Source: Actinomadura spongiicola (GTDB lineage: Bacteria; Actinomycetota; Actinomycetes; Streptosporangiales; Streptosporangiaceae). Taken from it: a stretch of DNA of 64,000 bases. The translations under genes and the position numbers were made by a program. Below, piece after piece: positions 40,955 through 49,778 of the stretch. The stretch spans positions 1 through 64,000 of the forward strand of contig NZ_QVNQ01000014.1 of NCBI RefSeq assembly GCF_003432485.1. The letters run 5' to 3'. The notes beneath the pieces were generated by a model, which made no database searches, was not told where the DNA came from, and saw nothing but the letters and a program-made list of their open reading frames with translations. Each line of letters starts with the position of its first letter. Position 1 is the stretch's first letter.

Positions 40955-43402
40955 TCAGCCGGTGCCGGGGAGCGGCTTGTCGGCGGCGAAGGCGTCCAGG
41001 ACGTTCTCGGTGATGGTGGCGATGTCGTTGTCGTACTTGTTGAAGAACAGGCTTCCCGCCCAGGAGATGGAGCTGGCCGAGAAGACCGCGCCTCCCCGGG
41101 GGTAGTGGGTCAGCGCGACGTCGCCGCGGACGAGCCAGTTGACGGTGCCGCCCTCCATGAGGTTGGCGGTGTTGTTCTCCTCCTTCACGAACAGGTACTC
41201 GTCACCGAAACCGGCGCCCGTCCCCAGCACGATCGTGTTGTCGGCGGACCCGAGGGCGTAGTCGGCGCGGTCGAGTTCCTCACCCATGGGACCACCCGGG
41301 CTTTGCAGGGACTCGAAGTCACCGATGGGGCCGGTGGACTTGACGCCGTCGAACACCCACGCGGCGTTCGGGCCGTGGCTCTCGGGTGAGCGGACGACAG
41401 GACGGCTGTACATGCCGGTGCCCAGCCGGGATCCGAACCCCTGGGCGGTGAACCCGACGCCGACGAGTTGCTGCGGCGGCCGTCCACGGAACCGCCACAG
41501 GCCGCCGTACTCGCCGGTGGTGCTGTGGTAGTGCTCGCCGGGAGCGCCCTGCCAGGCCTCGGTACCGTCGTGGCGGCGCACCTCGGTGTAGGTGCCGGTG
41601 CGGTCGAGTGGTGTGACCCAGTAGAAGCCGTTGCCGCCCAGGTACATGAGACGGCCGCCGCCGTTCAGCCAGCCCTGCAAAGCGTCGAGCATGGGCTCCG
41701 ACGTGTACTCCGGATGGCTTCCAGTAATGACGACCTGATAGTCGTCGAGCAGCTTCCCGCCTTCCCGGTGCAGGTCGTGGTCGGTGATGTAGTCGACGTT
41801 GTGGCCGGTGGACTCCAGCCAGTCGATGATGTGGGTGTCGGCCTCGAACTGCCACGGCCTGCCCTCACCCTTGGGCCCGGTGGTGTACGGACGCATGTTG
41901 ATGATCGGGCGCAGGCTCGACGAGTAGACCACTCCGCTGCCGTCGCTGTGCTGGGAGTACTGGCTCAACCCGTTCACGAAGGGGCCCGTCACGCCGTAGG
42001 CCAGGTAGCTGAACGTCGGCACCAGCAGCGCGACCTTCGAGACGGGCTTCTTCGGACGTACCACGAAGGTCGCGTGATAGACGCGTCCGTCCGCTTCGAG
42101 TTTCGCCGCGTACACGCCGCTGCGGGCGTCGTCGGGCACCCGCCAGGTGAAGTCGGGCTTCCAGGCCGCGTCGCCCAGGTCGTCCTCGTGGAAGTACATC
42201 GCGCCGTACTGTTCGCGCGCCCGCTTGAAGTCCTGCTCGTCGGCCCGCCAGTTGTGGCCGGTGACGGCCCGGACCGGCAGGTTGACCGCCCGGCCGTGCA
42301 GTCGGTTGCCCGAGGTGTCCACGACACGGTCGGTGTCCATGTTTCTGGAAAGATCAAAGGACGCCACCGCTCCTTCGGCCGGTCCGCCGCGTCGCAGTGC
42401 GCGGATCTCCCGGTCGTCCAAGGCCCGGTCGTACACCCTCGGGGCATCGATCTTGCCGTTGTAGAACCCGGCCGGACGGTCGCCGGCGCCCTGGTAGGCG
42501 GCCATCAGCAACGGGACGGTCGCGTTCTTCAGCCCGCGGGCCCCGATCGTCCGGGTGACGACGGCCTCGGACGTGTTGGGGTGCCCGGACAGCGGCTGCT
42601 GGTACAACCTCACCTTGCCGGTCTCCGCGTCGTAGGAGACCGCGGCGAAGTACCAGCCGGAGGAGTTCACGTGCTGCGGCCGGACCGCCCCACGGGGTTC
42701 GACCCCCCGCAGCGCCGGGGCCCACGGCTGCATCTTCACACCGGTGCCCACCGCGTGGACGCGCCCGGACCGGTCGGCCAGCCGCAGGCCCAGCCCGCCG
42801 TCCCGGTCCACGACCATGCCGTATCCGGTCTGCTCCGCCTCCGACCACTTCGTCACGATCCCCTGGACGGCACCAGTGCCGACCGGCGTCCGCTGAAAGG
42901 CGATGGGGTTGAGCTTGGAACCGGGAACGGTCGTCGGCGCGATCCACGCCGCGATGGTGAAATCGCCGTCCGGCCGCAGGTCACCGTCGTCGGGGACGGT
43001 CACGTACGAACCGAGCGGCAACGTCTGATACCGCCCCGGGTACTGCTTGTTGACGTCGGACTCGACGGCCTGCTCTTTGATCCCGGGCCCGCGTGGATCG
43101 GCGTCACCGTGCACCACCCGCACCATCGTCGCCTGGAACGCCGGGCTCTTGGTGCTCACCCTGAACGTGACGGACTCCCCGGGCCGGACGCTCATCTGAT
43201 CCGCGTAACCGCTGATTCCGAGCCTGTCCAACTCTTCCTGGGGCGTCCTGGGGTCGGCGGGCAGCGGAGGCGGGTCGACCTTCGGGGTCTGGGGCCACGT
43301 GGCCGCCATTCCATCCTTCGTGGCCAGCGGCCCGGACCCGCCGATCACGGCGACCAACACCGTGATCATCAGGGCCGTTCCCACCCGCGTCCACGCGATC
43401 AC
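40955..43402 (-). CDS. Exported N,N-dimethylformamidase large-subunit-like protein
   Basis: 815 residues from GTG 43402 (GAGAGG five bases upstream; an in-frame start at 43507 is possible). A hydrophobic segment at about residues 8-26 suggests export or anchoring. A LamG/concanavalin-like domain follows at about 140-350 (DFTIAAWIAP, GWYFAAVSYDAETGKVRLYQ). The C-terminal half has YSSSLRPIINMRPYT and ITGSHPEYTSEPML, as in DmfA2, whose mononuclear iron is held by two Tyr and one Glu; the Glu of SHPEY is a candidate ligand. No DmfA1 small subunit lies nearby. Known enzymes hydrolyse DMF inside the cell, so this exported relative probably acts on another amide or C-N bond. Confidence 0.8.
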   Translation of the reverse strand: MIAWTRVGTALMITVLVAVIGGSGPLATKDGMAATWPQTPKVDPPPLPADPRTPQEELDRLGISGYADQMSVRPGESVTFRVSTKSPAFQATMVRVVHGDADPRGPGIKEQAVESDVNKQYPGRYQTLPLGSYVTVPDDGDLRPDGDFTIAAWIAPTTVPGSKLNPIAFQRTPVGTGAVQGIVTKWSEAEQTGYGMVVDRDGGLGLRLADRSGRVHAVGTGVKMQPWAPALRGVEPRGAVRPQHVNSSGWYFAAVSYDAETGKVRLYQQPLSGHPNTSEAVVTRTIGARGLKNATVPLLMAAYQGAGDRPAGFYNGKIDAPRVYDRALDDREIRALRRGGPAEGAVASFDLSRNMDTDRVVDTSGNRLHGRAVNLPVRAVTGHNWRADEQDFKRAREQYGAMYFHEDDLGDAAWKPDFTWRVPDDARSGVYAAKLEADGRVYHATFVVRPKKPVSKVALLVPTFSYLAYGVTGPFVNGLSQYSQHSDGSGVVYSSSLRPIINMRPYTTGPKGEGRPWQFEADTHIIDWLESTGHNVDYITDHDLHREGGKLLDDYQVVITGSHPEYTSEPMLDALQGWLNGGGRLMYLGGNGFYWVTPLDRTGTYTEVRRHDGTEAWQGAPGEHYHSTTGEYGGLWRFRGRPPQQLVGVGFTAQGFGSRLGTGMYSRPVVRSPESHGPNAAWVFDGVKSTGPIGDFESLQSPGGPMGEELDRADYALGSADNTIVLGTGAGFGDEYLFVKEENNTANLMEGGTVNWLVRGDVALTHYPRGGAVFSASSISWAGSLFFNKYDNDIATITENVLDAFAADKPLPGTG

Positions 43403-43734
43403 ACGATCACCTCTCTGTCGCCCCCGAACCTCGGCCGCTGAGGACCGATGTGCCATCTCATCGGGGCCGACGACGAGGCAGGTGCGCTCATCGCCACGGA
43501 AGACCACCTTCGGCGGAGACCCGTCCTTTGCAGGAGACCTGACCTCAAATTAGATCAAGCGTCAGGGAAGTGCCAGAGAGCGTTGACCGGCGACCTGACC
43601 GAAAGCGGACCTTGATTTCGGGCCCCGCGCCCTAACGGCTGATCACAGGCCTGACGGCGGCCCGGTACGAGAACCGGGCCGCCGCCACGATCGGGTCTTC
43701 TACCGCGCAAAAGCGTGCGACCCGCCGGACAGGA
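43403..43734. other. Intergenic, AMIN-like gene to DMFase-like gene
   Basis: 332 bp. It holds the upstream region of the DMFase-like gene and a strong terminator hairpin (43655-43684) after the first AMIN-like gene. An in-frame extension of the DMFase-like ORF reaches 43507. Nothing else recognised. Confidence 0.5.
43655..43684 (-). terminator. Stem-loop after first AMIN-like gene
   Basis: CGGCGGCCCGG, an 8-base loop, then CCGGGCCGCCG: an 11-bp GC stem about 50 bp past the stop codon. Nearly the same hairpin follows the paralogous gene. Confidence 0.75.
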
Positions 43735-44259
43735 CTACCAGGCGTGGGCCACGTCGACGACGAGCCGCGTGCCACCACCCTCACGCGGGAGGGCGAGGAC
43801 CCGGAACGGCAGGCGCGCCCGCACCCCCAGGCCGATCGTCGTCTGCCCCTCGAAGGAGGCCGCCCCCGCCACCTGCCGGAACGTGGTGTACCCGGACACA
43901 TTGGCCAGCTCGGGCGAAACGGCCGGGAACCCGGGAGCGGCCGCGGCCTGGACGATGATCCGGATCTTGGCACCGCCGCGCAGCGGCACCGGCTTGCCCG
44001 AACCCTCCTGGTGGACCTCGTCGACGTAGCCGACGAGGTAACCGAAGCGCGACCCGGCCACCTCGATGACCAGCCGGTCGTAACACGTCTGACGGCCGGT
44101 ACGGACCCGCTCAAGCGGGCCCTGCGAGTAATCGCCCAGCGTCCCCTTCGACTGGGACCCCCACGGGGTGTCACACGCCGCCGACGCGGACGTGCCGAGC
44201 ACCCCGACGAGAACGGCCGACACGACGAGGGTCAACAACCCTCCGACTAATGCGCGCAT
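43735..44259 (-). CDS. Secreted AMIN-like domain protein, copy 1
   Basis: 174 residues. A signal peptide (MRALVGGLLTLVV to SASA, cleavage before ACDTPWG) precedes a single beta-rich domain: YDRLVIEVAG, VPLRGGAKIRIIV, GYTTFRQVAGAASFEGQTTIGLGVRARLPFRVL and RLVVDVAHAW. The YDRLVI...PFRV...RLVVDVAH pattern matches the AMIN-like domain found in actinomycete exported proteins, function unknown. It is a tandem paralogue of the gene at 44549, about three quarters identical by eye, with the same upstream GGAGGTCCAGA. Confidence 0.85.
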   Translation of the reverse strand: MRALVGGLLTLVVSAVLVGVLGTSASAACDTPWGSQSKGTLGDYSQGPLERVRTGRQTCYDRLVIEVAGSRFGYLVGYVDEVHQEGSGKPVPLRGGAKIRIIVQAAAAPGFPAVSPELANVSGYTTFRQVAGAASFEGQTTIGLGVRARLPFRVLALPREGGGTRLVVDVAHAW

Positions 44260-44483
44260 TCTGGACCTCCATCGCGCGAACAAACCAAGTGCTAATAGAG
44301 ACGTCCCACGTCCCTCGAAGGTTGGCCCGTTCCCACACCCAACAAACTCGATCACAACCGGTCCAGACTCACCCGCTTGTTTCTTTCCACAAACACCCCG
44401 AACACCACCCCACTCACCACCAGCCGCTGGAACAGAGCCACTTGAACGCGTCCGTTCAGCGCCGGCCTCAGCATCTGGACGCT

Positions 44484-44517
44484 GACGGCGGCCCGGTGGG
44501 GAAGCCGGGCCGCCGTC
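44484..44517 (-). terminator. Stem-loop after second AMIN-like gene
   Basis: GACGGCGGCCCGG, an 8-base loop, then CCGGGCCGCCGTC: a perfect 13-bp stem about 30 bp past the stop codon. It is homologous to the hairpin at 43655, so the duplication included the terminator. Confidence 0.8.
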
Positions 44518-44548
44518 GAGGGTTGATGGTCGGGTCTTCTGGTCGTGG

Positions 44549-45073
44549 TCACCAGGTGTGGGCTACGTCGACGACGAAGCGTGAACCGCCGCCGTCGCGG
44601 GGGAGGGTGAAGACGCGGAACGGGAGACGTGCCCGGACGCCCAGGCCGAGCGTGGTCTTGCCCTCGAATGAGACCGCGCCCGCTACCTGCCGGAAGGTGG
44701 TGTAGCCGGAGACGTCGGCCAGATTGGGTGAGGTGGACGGGTATCCCGGTGCGGCTGGCGACTGGACGATGATTTCCAGTTTGGCGCCACCGCGCAGCGG
44801 GACCAGGTCGCCGGAGGCGTCCATGTAGACCTGGTCGACGTACTTGACGCGGTGGCCGAAGCCCGATTGGGCGACGTCGATGACCAGACGGTCATAGCAG
44901 GCGTGGCGGCCGGTGCGGACTCGTTCCAACGGGCCCTTCGCGACGCCGGTCAGCGTGCCCTTGCGCAGCGATCCCCAGGGGGTGTCACATGCGGCCGACG
45001 CGGGCGTGCCGAGCGCCCCGACGAGAGCGGCCGACATGACGAGTGTCAGCGAACCCCCAAGTAATGCGCGCAT
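44549..45073 (-). CDS. Secreted AMIN-like domain protein, copy 2
   Basis: 174 residues, exactly the length of copy 1. Signal peptide MRALLGGSLTLVMSAALVG to PASA, then CDTPWGS. The same domain follows (YDRLVIDVAQ, VPLRGGAKLEIIV, GYTTFRQVAGAVSFEGKTT, PFRVFTLP, RFVVDVAHTW). Two Cys (CDTPWG and ACYDRL) could form one disulphide after export. Differences from copy 1 are spread evenly, suggesting an older duplication under constraint. Confidence 0.85.
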   Translation of the reverse strand: MRALLGGSLTLVMSAALVGALGTPASAACDTPWGSLRKGTLTGVAKGPLERVRTGRHACYDRLVIDVAQSGFGHRVKYVDQVYMDASGDLVPLRGGAKLEIIVQSPAAPGYPSTSPNLADVSGYTTFRQVAGAVSFEGKTTLGLGVRARLPFRVFTLPRDGGGSRFVVDVAHTW

Positions 45074-45160
45074 TCTGGACCTCCATCGCGCAAGGGAACT
45101 TCAGGTGTTCGATAGGACGCCCGTTCTCCAAGGAAAGTTGGCTTGCGCCGCGTTCTGTGA

Positions 45161-46840
45161 TCAGCGGGTTATGGCTCGGCGGTAGGTGGCGTTGGTGTTG
45201 AGGAGGGTGCGGTGGGTGCCTTCGGTGGTGATGGCGCCGTCGTCCAGGACGAGGACGCGGTCGGCCGCGTCCAAGAGGACGGGGCTGGTGGTGATCACGA
45301 TGGTGGTGCGGCCCCGGCGCAGGGCGGCGAGGTTGCGGGCGATCAGTTGTTCGGTGACGGCGTCGACGGCGGTGGTCGGGTCGTGCAGGACGAGGACGGC
45401 GGGGTCGGCGGCCAGGGCGCGGGCCAGGGAGAGGCGTTGGCGCTGGCCGCCGGAGAGGTTCGCGCCACGGTCGCGGACGGGGTGGTCGAGCCCCTCGCGG
45501 TGGAGGGCGACGACGTCTGTCAGCATGGACGCCTCGACGGCCTCGTCGACCATGCGGCCGGTGCCGGACGGGTCGATGTTGGTGCGGAGCGTGCCCGCGA
45601 AGATCTCCGCGTGGGACGGGTTCACCAGCAGGTGTTCGCGGAGCGCGTCGATCGACAGGTCCGCTGTGTCCTGTCCGCCGACTCGTACGGTCCCTTCGTA
45701 CGCGTGCGGCGGGACGTCCATGGCGAGCAGAGACAAGAGGTCGACCGCGGTGCCGGGTTGGTAGGCGGCGATGGCCGTGAACTCGCCGGTGGGCACGTGG
45801 AAGCTCAGTTTGCGCAGGGAGCCGTACTGGACGCCGTCCAATTCCAGGCCGCCGTCGGCGTCCGGACGGTCCGAGCCGGGGGTCATCACCGGCGGCGCCG
45901 CCAGGAGCAGGGCCATCCGTCCGGCGGACGCGCGGGCCACCATGATGTACTTCGGCATTTCCGAGAACAGTTTCAGCGGTTCCATGATGAATTGCGCCAA
46001 CCCCACGGCCATGACGAGTTCCCCGGTGGTGATCTGCCCCTGGAACGCGAGGTGGCCCGCCAGCAGGGTCACGGCGGCGGCGAGGAGCGCGTTCAGGGCG
46101 AGGGCGGCGCCCGCGTACGCGCCGTTCGCCCTCGCGACGGTGATCGCCTGGTTTCTCGCCTCCGTGCTGACCGTGCGGTAGGAGCGAAAGGCGGCGTGGT
46201 TGCCACCGAAGCCGTGCAGGGGGCGCAGGCCCGCGATGAGGTCGGCGACCTTGGCGCCCGCACGCGCCACCCGGGCCTGCTGTTCGCGGGTGGACGAGCC
46301 GATCCGCCTGGACAGGACGCTCAGGATCGTCAGCAGCCCGACCGTTCCGACGATCACGAGCAGGCCGAGGCCGGGGTCGGCCAGGCCCAACGCGACCGTG
46401 GCGATCAGGACGGCGACGAGCGAGCTGACCAGCAGCGGCACCACTTCGATGATGTCGGCGGTCTGGTCGGCGTCCTCGGTCGCGATGGTCAGCACCTCAC
46501 CTGACTTGAGGTCAACGTCGCGGGCCACGGGCTGGAGTCCGCAGGCCGCGACCCGGACCCGCCAGCGGTGCGCCTCGGTCGTCCCGGCCTTCTGCAGGAT
46601 GCGCATGCCGAACCGCCATGACAGCGAGACCGTTGTGATGATCACGCCGAGGGCGGCGAGGGAGAGGGCGAGGGCGCCGAGGCTCCGGTCCCGCATCGTG
46701 TGCTCGACGATCAGGCCGAGCGCGATGGGGAAGGCGGTCTCGCCCGCCTGGTACAGGCCCATGAGGAGGGTGCCCAAGGTCATGGGGGCGGCGTTGCGGC
46801 GCAGCGCGGTTCGGAGGATCGCGGTCCCGGTGGATGCCAT
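45161..46840 (-). CDS. ABC half-transporter with degenerate Walker motifs
   Basis: 559 residues: a six-helix exporter-type membrane domain (1-310) and a nucleotide-binding domain. The Walker A position reads AYQPGTAVDLLSLL with no GKS/T. Walker B is VLVLHDPTTAVD (His-Asp in place of Asp-Glu), and the switch His is missing (TTSPVLLDAADR). The signature LSGGQRQRLSLARAL is intact. Such a subunit cannot hydrolyse ATP alone but can complete the site of a partner. The partner is the preceding gene, seven bases upstream, which has the opposite set of motifs. Probably a siderophore transporter given its operon. Confidence 0.9.
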   Translation of the reverse strand: MASTGTAILRTALRRNAAPMTLGTLLMGLYQAGETAFPIALGLIVEHTMRDRSLGALALSLAALGVIITTVSLSWRFGMRILQKAGTTEAHRWRVRVAACGLQPVARDVDLKSGEVLTIATEDADQTADIIEVVPLLVSSLVAVLIATVALGLADPGLGLLVIVGTVGLLTILSVLSRRIGSSTREQQARVARAGAKVADLIAGLRPLHGFGGNHAAFRSYRTVSTEARNQAITVARANGAYAGAALALNALLAAAVTLLAGHLAFQGQITTGELVMAVGLAQFIMEPLKLFSEMPKYIMVARASAGRMALLLAAPPVMTPGSDRPDADGGLELDGVQYGSLRKLSFHVPTGEFTAIAAYQPGTAVDLLSLLAMDVPPHAYEGTVRVGGQDTADLSIDALREHLLVNPSHAEIFAGTLRTNIDPSGTGRMVDEAVEASMLTDVVALHREGLDHPVRDRGANLSGGQRQRLSLARALAADPAVLVLHDPTTAVDAVTEQLIARNLAALRRGRTTIVITTSPVLLDAADRVLVLDDGAITTEGTHRTLLNTNATYRRAITR

Positions 46841-46847
46841 CGTGTGG

Positions 46848-48623
46848 TCAGCCGCCCGCTCGCCAGGCCCGCCACAGGCGTGCGTACCGGCCGTCGAGCG
46901 CGACCAGTTCGTCGTGGGTGCCCTGCTCCACGACGCGTCCGGCGTCCAGGACGGCGATGCGGTCGGCCGCCATCGCCTGGGTCAGCCGGTGGGCCACGAA
47001 CAGTGTGGTGCGGCCGCGGCAGGCGGCGTGGACGGCCCGTTCGAGCTCGGCGGCGCCCTGGCTGCCCGCTTCCGCGGTCGACTCGTCCAGCACCACGACC
47101 GGCGACCGGTTCAGGACGAGCCGGGCCAGGGCGATCTGGGTGGCCTTGGTGGCGTCGAGACGTTCGCCGCCCTCGCCGACCAACGTGTTCAGACCGTCTG
47201 GGAGGGCGTCGACCCATCCGACCGTGCGCAGCGCGTCCATCAGTTCGGCGTCGGTCGCGTCCGGAGCAGCCAGCCGTAGGTCGTCGGCGAGGGAGCCGGA
47301 GAACACGTGTGTCTCCTGCGTCAGGATGCTGACGAGGGAGCGTGCCCCGGCCTCGTCCAGCTCGGCGAGGTCGGTGGAGCCGATGCGCACCGATCCGGAC
47401 TGCGGGGTGCCGATGCCCGCGATGAGCGCGGCCAGGGTCGACTTCCCGGCGCCCGTCGCGCCGACCAGTGCGAGCGAGCCGCCCGCCGGGATCGTCAGGG
47501 TGACGTCCCGGAGGACGGGTTCTTCGCTGCCCGGGTAGGTGAACGTCAGGCCTTCGACGGTGACCGGGTGGGCGGCGGTGTCCGCGGGCGGGGCGGCGTC
47601 GCCGACCAGGTGCCCGGACGGGGCCTCCTTCAGCACCCCGACGAGCCGGGTGAGGCTCGCGCCCGACTTCTGGGCCTCGTCGAAGGTGAACATGATGGAG
47701 CCGAGCGGGTTGAACAGGCGGTGGAACAGCAGCGGCGCCGCCGACACGTCGCCGAGGGTGGCGGCGTCGGCCTCCAGCAGCGCGTACCCGACCACGATGA
47801 TCAGGACGAGTCCGATGTACTCGGCGCGGTTCTCCCTGCCGACGAAACGGCCGAAGAGGTGGAACACCTCGATTCCGAGATCGCGCACCCGCCACGATTC
47901 GCGGGTCACCTTCGCGCGGAAGGCGTCCTCAAGGCGGTACGCCCGGACCGTGTCGATGCCCTCAAGGCCGCTGATCAACTCCTGGGCGCGGTCGGCCTGC
48001 GCCGCGCGTTGCCGCTGGTAGAGCGGCGCCGACCTGGGGAGATACCAGCGCAGGGCGAGTGCGTAGGCGGGGAGCGCACCGGCGCCCGCCAGGCCGAGGC
48101 GCCAGTCGAGGCCGAACATGCCGGCGATGGCGATGGCGACCAGCACCCCCGCCGAGAAGACCGTGGGGACGGCCGTGCGGATGCCTTTCGACAGCACGGC
48201 GACGTCGTCGCCGACGCGGGAGAGCACGTCCCCCCGGCCGACCTGTTCGATCCGCGCGCTCGGCATGCCCAGCACCGCGCGGACGGCACCCTCCCGGAGC
48301 CGCGCGAGCAGGTCCGCGCCGAGACGTCCGATCAGGTACGTCGACGCGGCGGTGGCCGCCGTACCGAGCGGCACGGCGGCCAAAAGAAGGGCGCCGATCG
48401 TGATGAGGGTCGACTGCGGCGCGCCTTCGACGACGTTGTCGACCACCCGGCCCAGCAGGAGGACGGGGAGTACCTGGAGCGCCGCCCCGGCCACCGTGGT
48501 GAGCACGGCGGTGGCGGTCAGCCAGGGCGTCTCACGGCAGCGCGCGGCGACCCATCGGGTGGCCTCGCGCCCGGTCGCCGTGTGCAGGGCGGCGGGGGCG
48601 AGGCGCGTGCCGGTGGGTCCCAT
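46848..48623 (-). CDS. ABC half-transporter with intact Walker motifs, degenerate signature
   Basis: 591 residues: exporter-type membrane domain (1-330), then a nucleotide domain with Walker A GATGAGKST, Walker B VVVLDEST and switch His in AHRLTQ all intact. The LSGGQ signature is replaced by RLDATKATQIALARL. It therefore supplies the ATP-binding half of the one good site of a heterodimer with the next gene. The pair resembles IrtAB-type transporters that move ferric siderophores inward. It starts four bases after the siderophore-binding protein gene and shares its iron box. Confidence 0.9.
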   Translation of the reverse strand: MGPTGTRLAPAALHTATGREATRWVAARCRETPWLTATAVLTTVAGAALQVLPVLLLGRVVDNVVEGAPQSTLITIGALLLAAVPLGTAATAASTYLIGRLGADLLARLREGAVRAVLGMPSARIEQVGRGDVLSRVGDDVAVLSKGIRTAVPTVFSAGVLVAIAIAGMFGLDWRLGLAGAGALPAYALALRWYLPRSAPLYQRQRAAQADRAQELISGLEGIDTVRAYRLEDAFRAKVTRESWRVRDLGIEVFHLFGRFVGRENRAEYIGLVLIIVVGYALLEADAATLGDVSAAPLLFHRLFNPLGSIMFTFDEAQKSGASLTRLVGVLKEAPSGHLVGDAAPPADTAAHPVTVEGLTFTYPGSEEPVLRDVTLTIPAGGSLALVGATGAGKSTLAALIAGIGTPQSGSVRIGSTDLAELDEAGARSLVSILTQETHVFSGSLADDLRLAAPDATDAELMDALRTVGWVDALPDGLNTLVGEGGERLDATKATQIALARLVLNRSPVVVLDESTAEAGSQGAAELERAVHAACRGRTTLFVAHRLTQAMAADRIAVLDAGRVVEQGTHDELVALDGRYARLWRAWRAGG

Positions 48624-48627
48624 GCAC

Positions 48628-49677
48628 CTACGCGGCCGACTCGACGATCGCGTCGATCGCGTACGGAAGGGACAGCAGCGTCCCCTGGGACATGGCCGCG
48701 CCGATCGCCGGGCCCTCGCTGTCCAGGAGGTACGACACCTTCCCGTTCTTGACGGCGGTGAGGTTGGTGAACAGCTCGAACTTCTTCAGGCCCTCCTGGT
48801 CGGCCTTGTCGTTGACGACGAAGATGCGGTCGACGTCGATGAGGTCGATGCGCTCGGGGGACAGCTCGGTGAAGAACTTCCCGCCCGCGATCTTGTCGAT
48901 CTCGGTGGCGCCCTTGAAGCCGATGCCGGTGACGAGCCGTCCACGGACGTCGGTGGTGGTGAAGGGGGCGATCTTGTTCTTGTACCAGGAGATGACGACG
49001 GCGGTCTGGTTCGCGAACTCCGGGTGCGCCTTGCGGGCGGCGTCCAGCTTGCCCTGGATGTCGCCGACCATCCTGGTGCCCTCGGCCTCCCTGCCGAGGG
49101 CCTTGGCGATGTGCACCGCGTTGTCCTGCCACGGCGCGCTGAACGGCTCCTTCTCGGCCTTGGTCCGGCCCACCGTCGGCGCGATCTTGGAGAGCTTGTC
49201 GTAGGCGGCCCGGTCGATCTCGGAGTAGACCGCGATGATCAGGTCGGGACGCAGCGCGGCGATCTTCTCGAAGTTGGGGCCGGAGTCACCGTTGTTCATG
49301 ATGACCTCGGGACGGGTGTCGCCCCATTTGTCCTTCACCCAGGGCCACTGGGTGTTGATGTCGGGGGTCTTGCCCGGCGGGTTCGGGTACTGGTCGACCA
49401 TGCCGACCGGCTTGATGCCGAACGCGAGGATGGCCTGGTCGTCGGTGTAGCCGACGGACACGACCCGCTTGGGCGCCTTGGTGATCTTCGTGGAGCCGAA
49501 GTAGTGCTCCACGGTCACGGGGAACACGCCGCCCGAGGCGCCCTGGGAGTCGTCGCCGGTGTCGTCGGCCGAGTCGGAGCCGCATCCGGCGAGGAGGCTC
49601 GCGCCGAGGATCGCGGCGGACAGGATCGCCGCCCACCGCCGCCAGGATCTCGTGAGGGTCGTTGCTTGGTGGGGCAT
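48628..49677 (-). CDS. Iron-siderophore ABC transporter substrate-binding lipoprotein
   Basis: 349 residues. A lipoprotein signal (RRWAAILSAAILGASLLAGC, lipid Cys32) is followed by a FecB/FepB-type periplasmic-binding fold: PKRVVSVGYTDDQAILAFG, FEKIAALRPDLIIAVYSEI and a C-terminal FTNLTAVKNGKVSYL. Class III binding proteins of this kind capture Fe(III)-siderophores and deliver them to FecCD permeases. It is first in an operon with two ABC half-transporters and lies under an iron box, so it should be induced by iron shortage. Confidence 0.93.
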   Translation of the reverse strand: MPHQATTLTRSWRRWAAILSAAILGASLLAGCGSDSADDTGDDSQGASGGVFPVTVEHYFGSTKITKAPKRVVSVGYTDDQAILAFGIKPVGMVDQYPNPPGKTPDINTQWPWVKDKWGDTRPEVIMNNGDSGPNFEKIAALRPDLIIAVYSEIDRAAYDKLSKIAPTVGRTKAEKEPFSAPWQDNAVHIAKALGREAEGTRMVGDIQGKLDAARKAHPEFANQTAVVISWYKNKIAPFTTTDVRGRLVTGIGFKGATEIDKIAGGKFFTELSPERIDLIDVDRIFVVNDKADQEGLKKFELFTNLTAVKNGKVSYLLDSEGPAIGAAMSQGTLLSLPYAIDAIVESAA

Positions 49678-49743
49678 GCGAAATCCTTGATTGTGTGCTG
49701 TCCTTTATGCCTGATCAGGGCGGAAACACCCTAACAGGCGGAA

Positions 49744-49762
49744 TTAGGGTAGGCTCACCTAA
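49744..49762 (-). promoter_or_regulatory. Iron box (DtxR/IdeR/DmdR-type operator)
   Basis: TTAGGGTAGGCTCACCTAA matches the 19-bp actinomycete iron box (TTAGGTTAGGCTAACCTAA) with about four mismatches, symmetric arms kept. It lies about 70 bp upstream of the siderophore-binding protein start, in promoter position, so Fe(II)-bound DtxR-family repressor should shut the operon. Confidence 0.85.
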
Positions 49763-49778
49763 ATCTTTGTTCCGTTCC

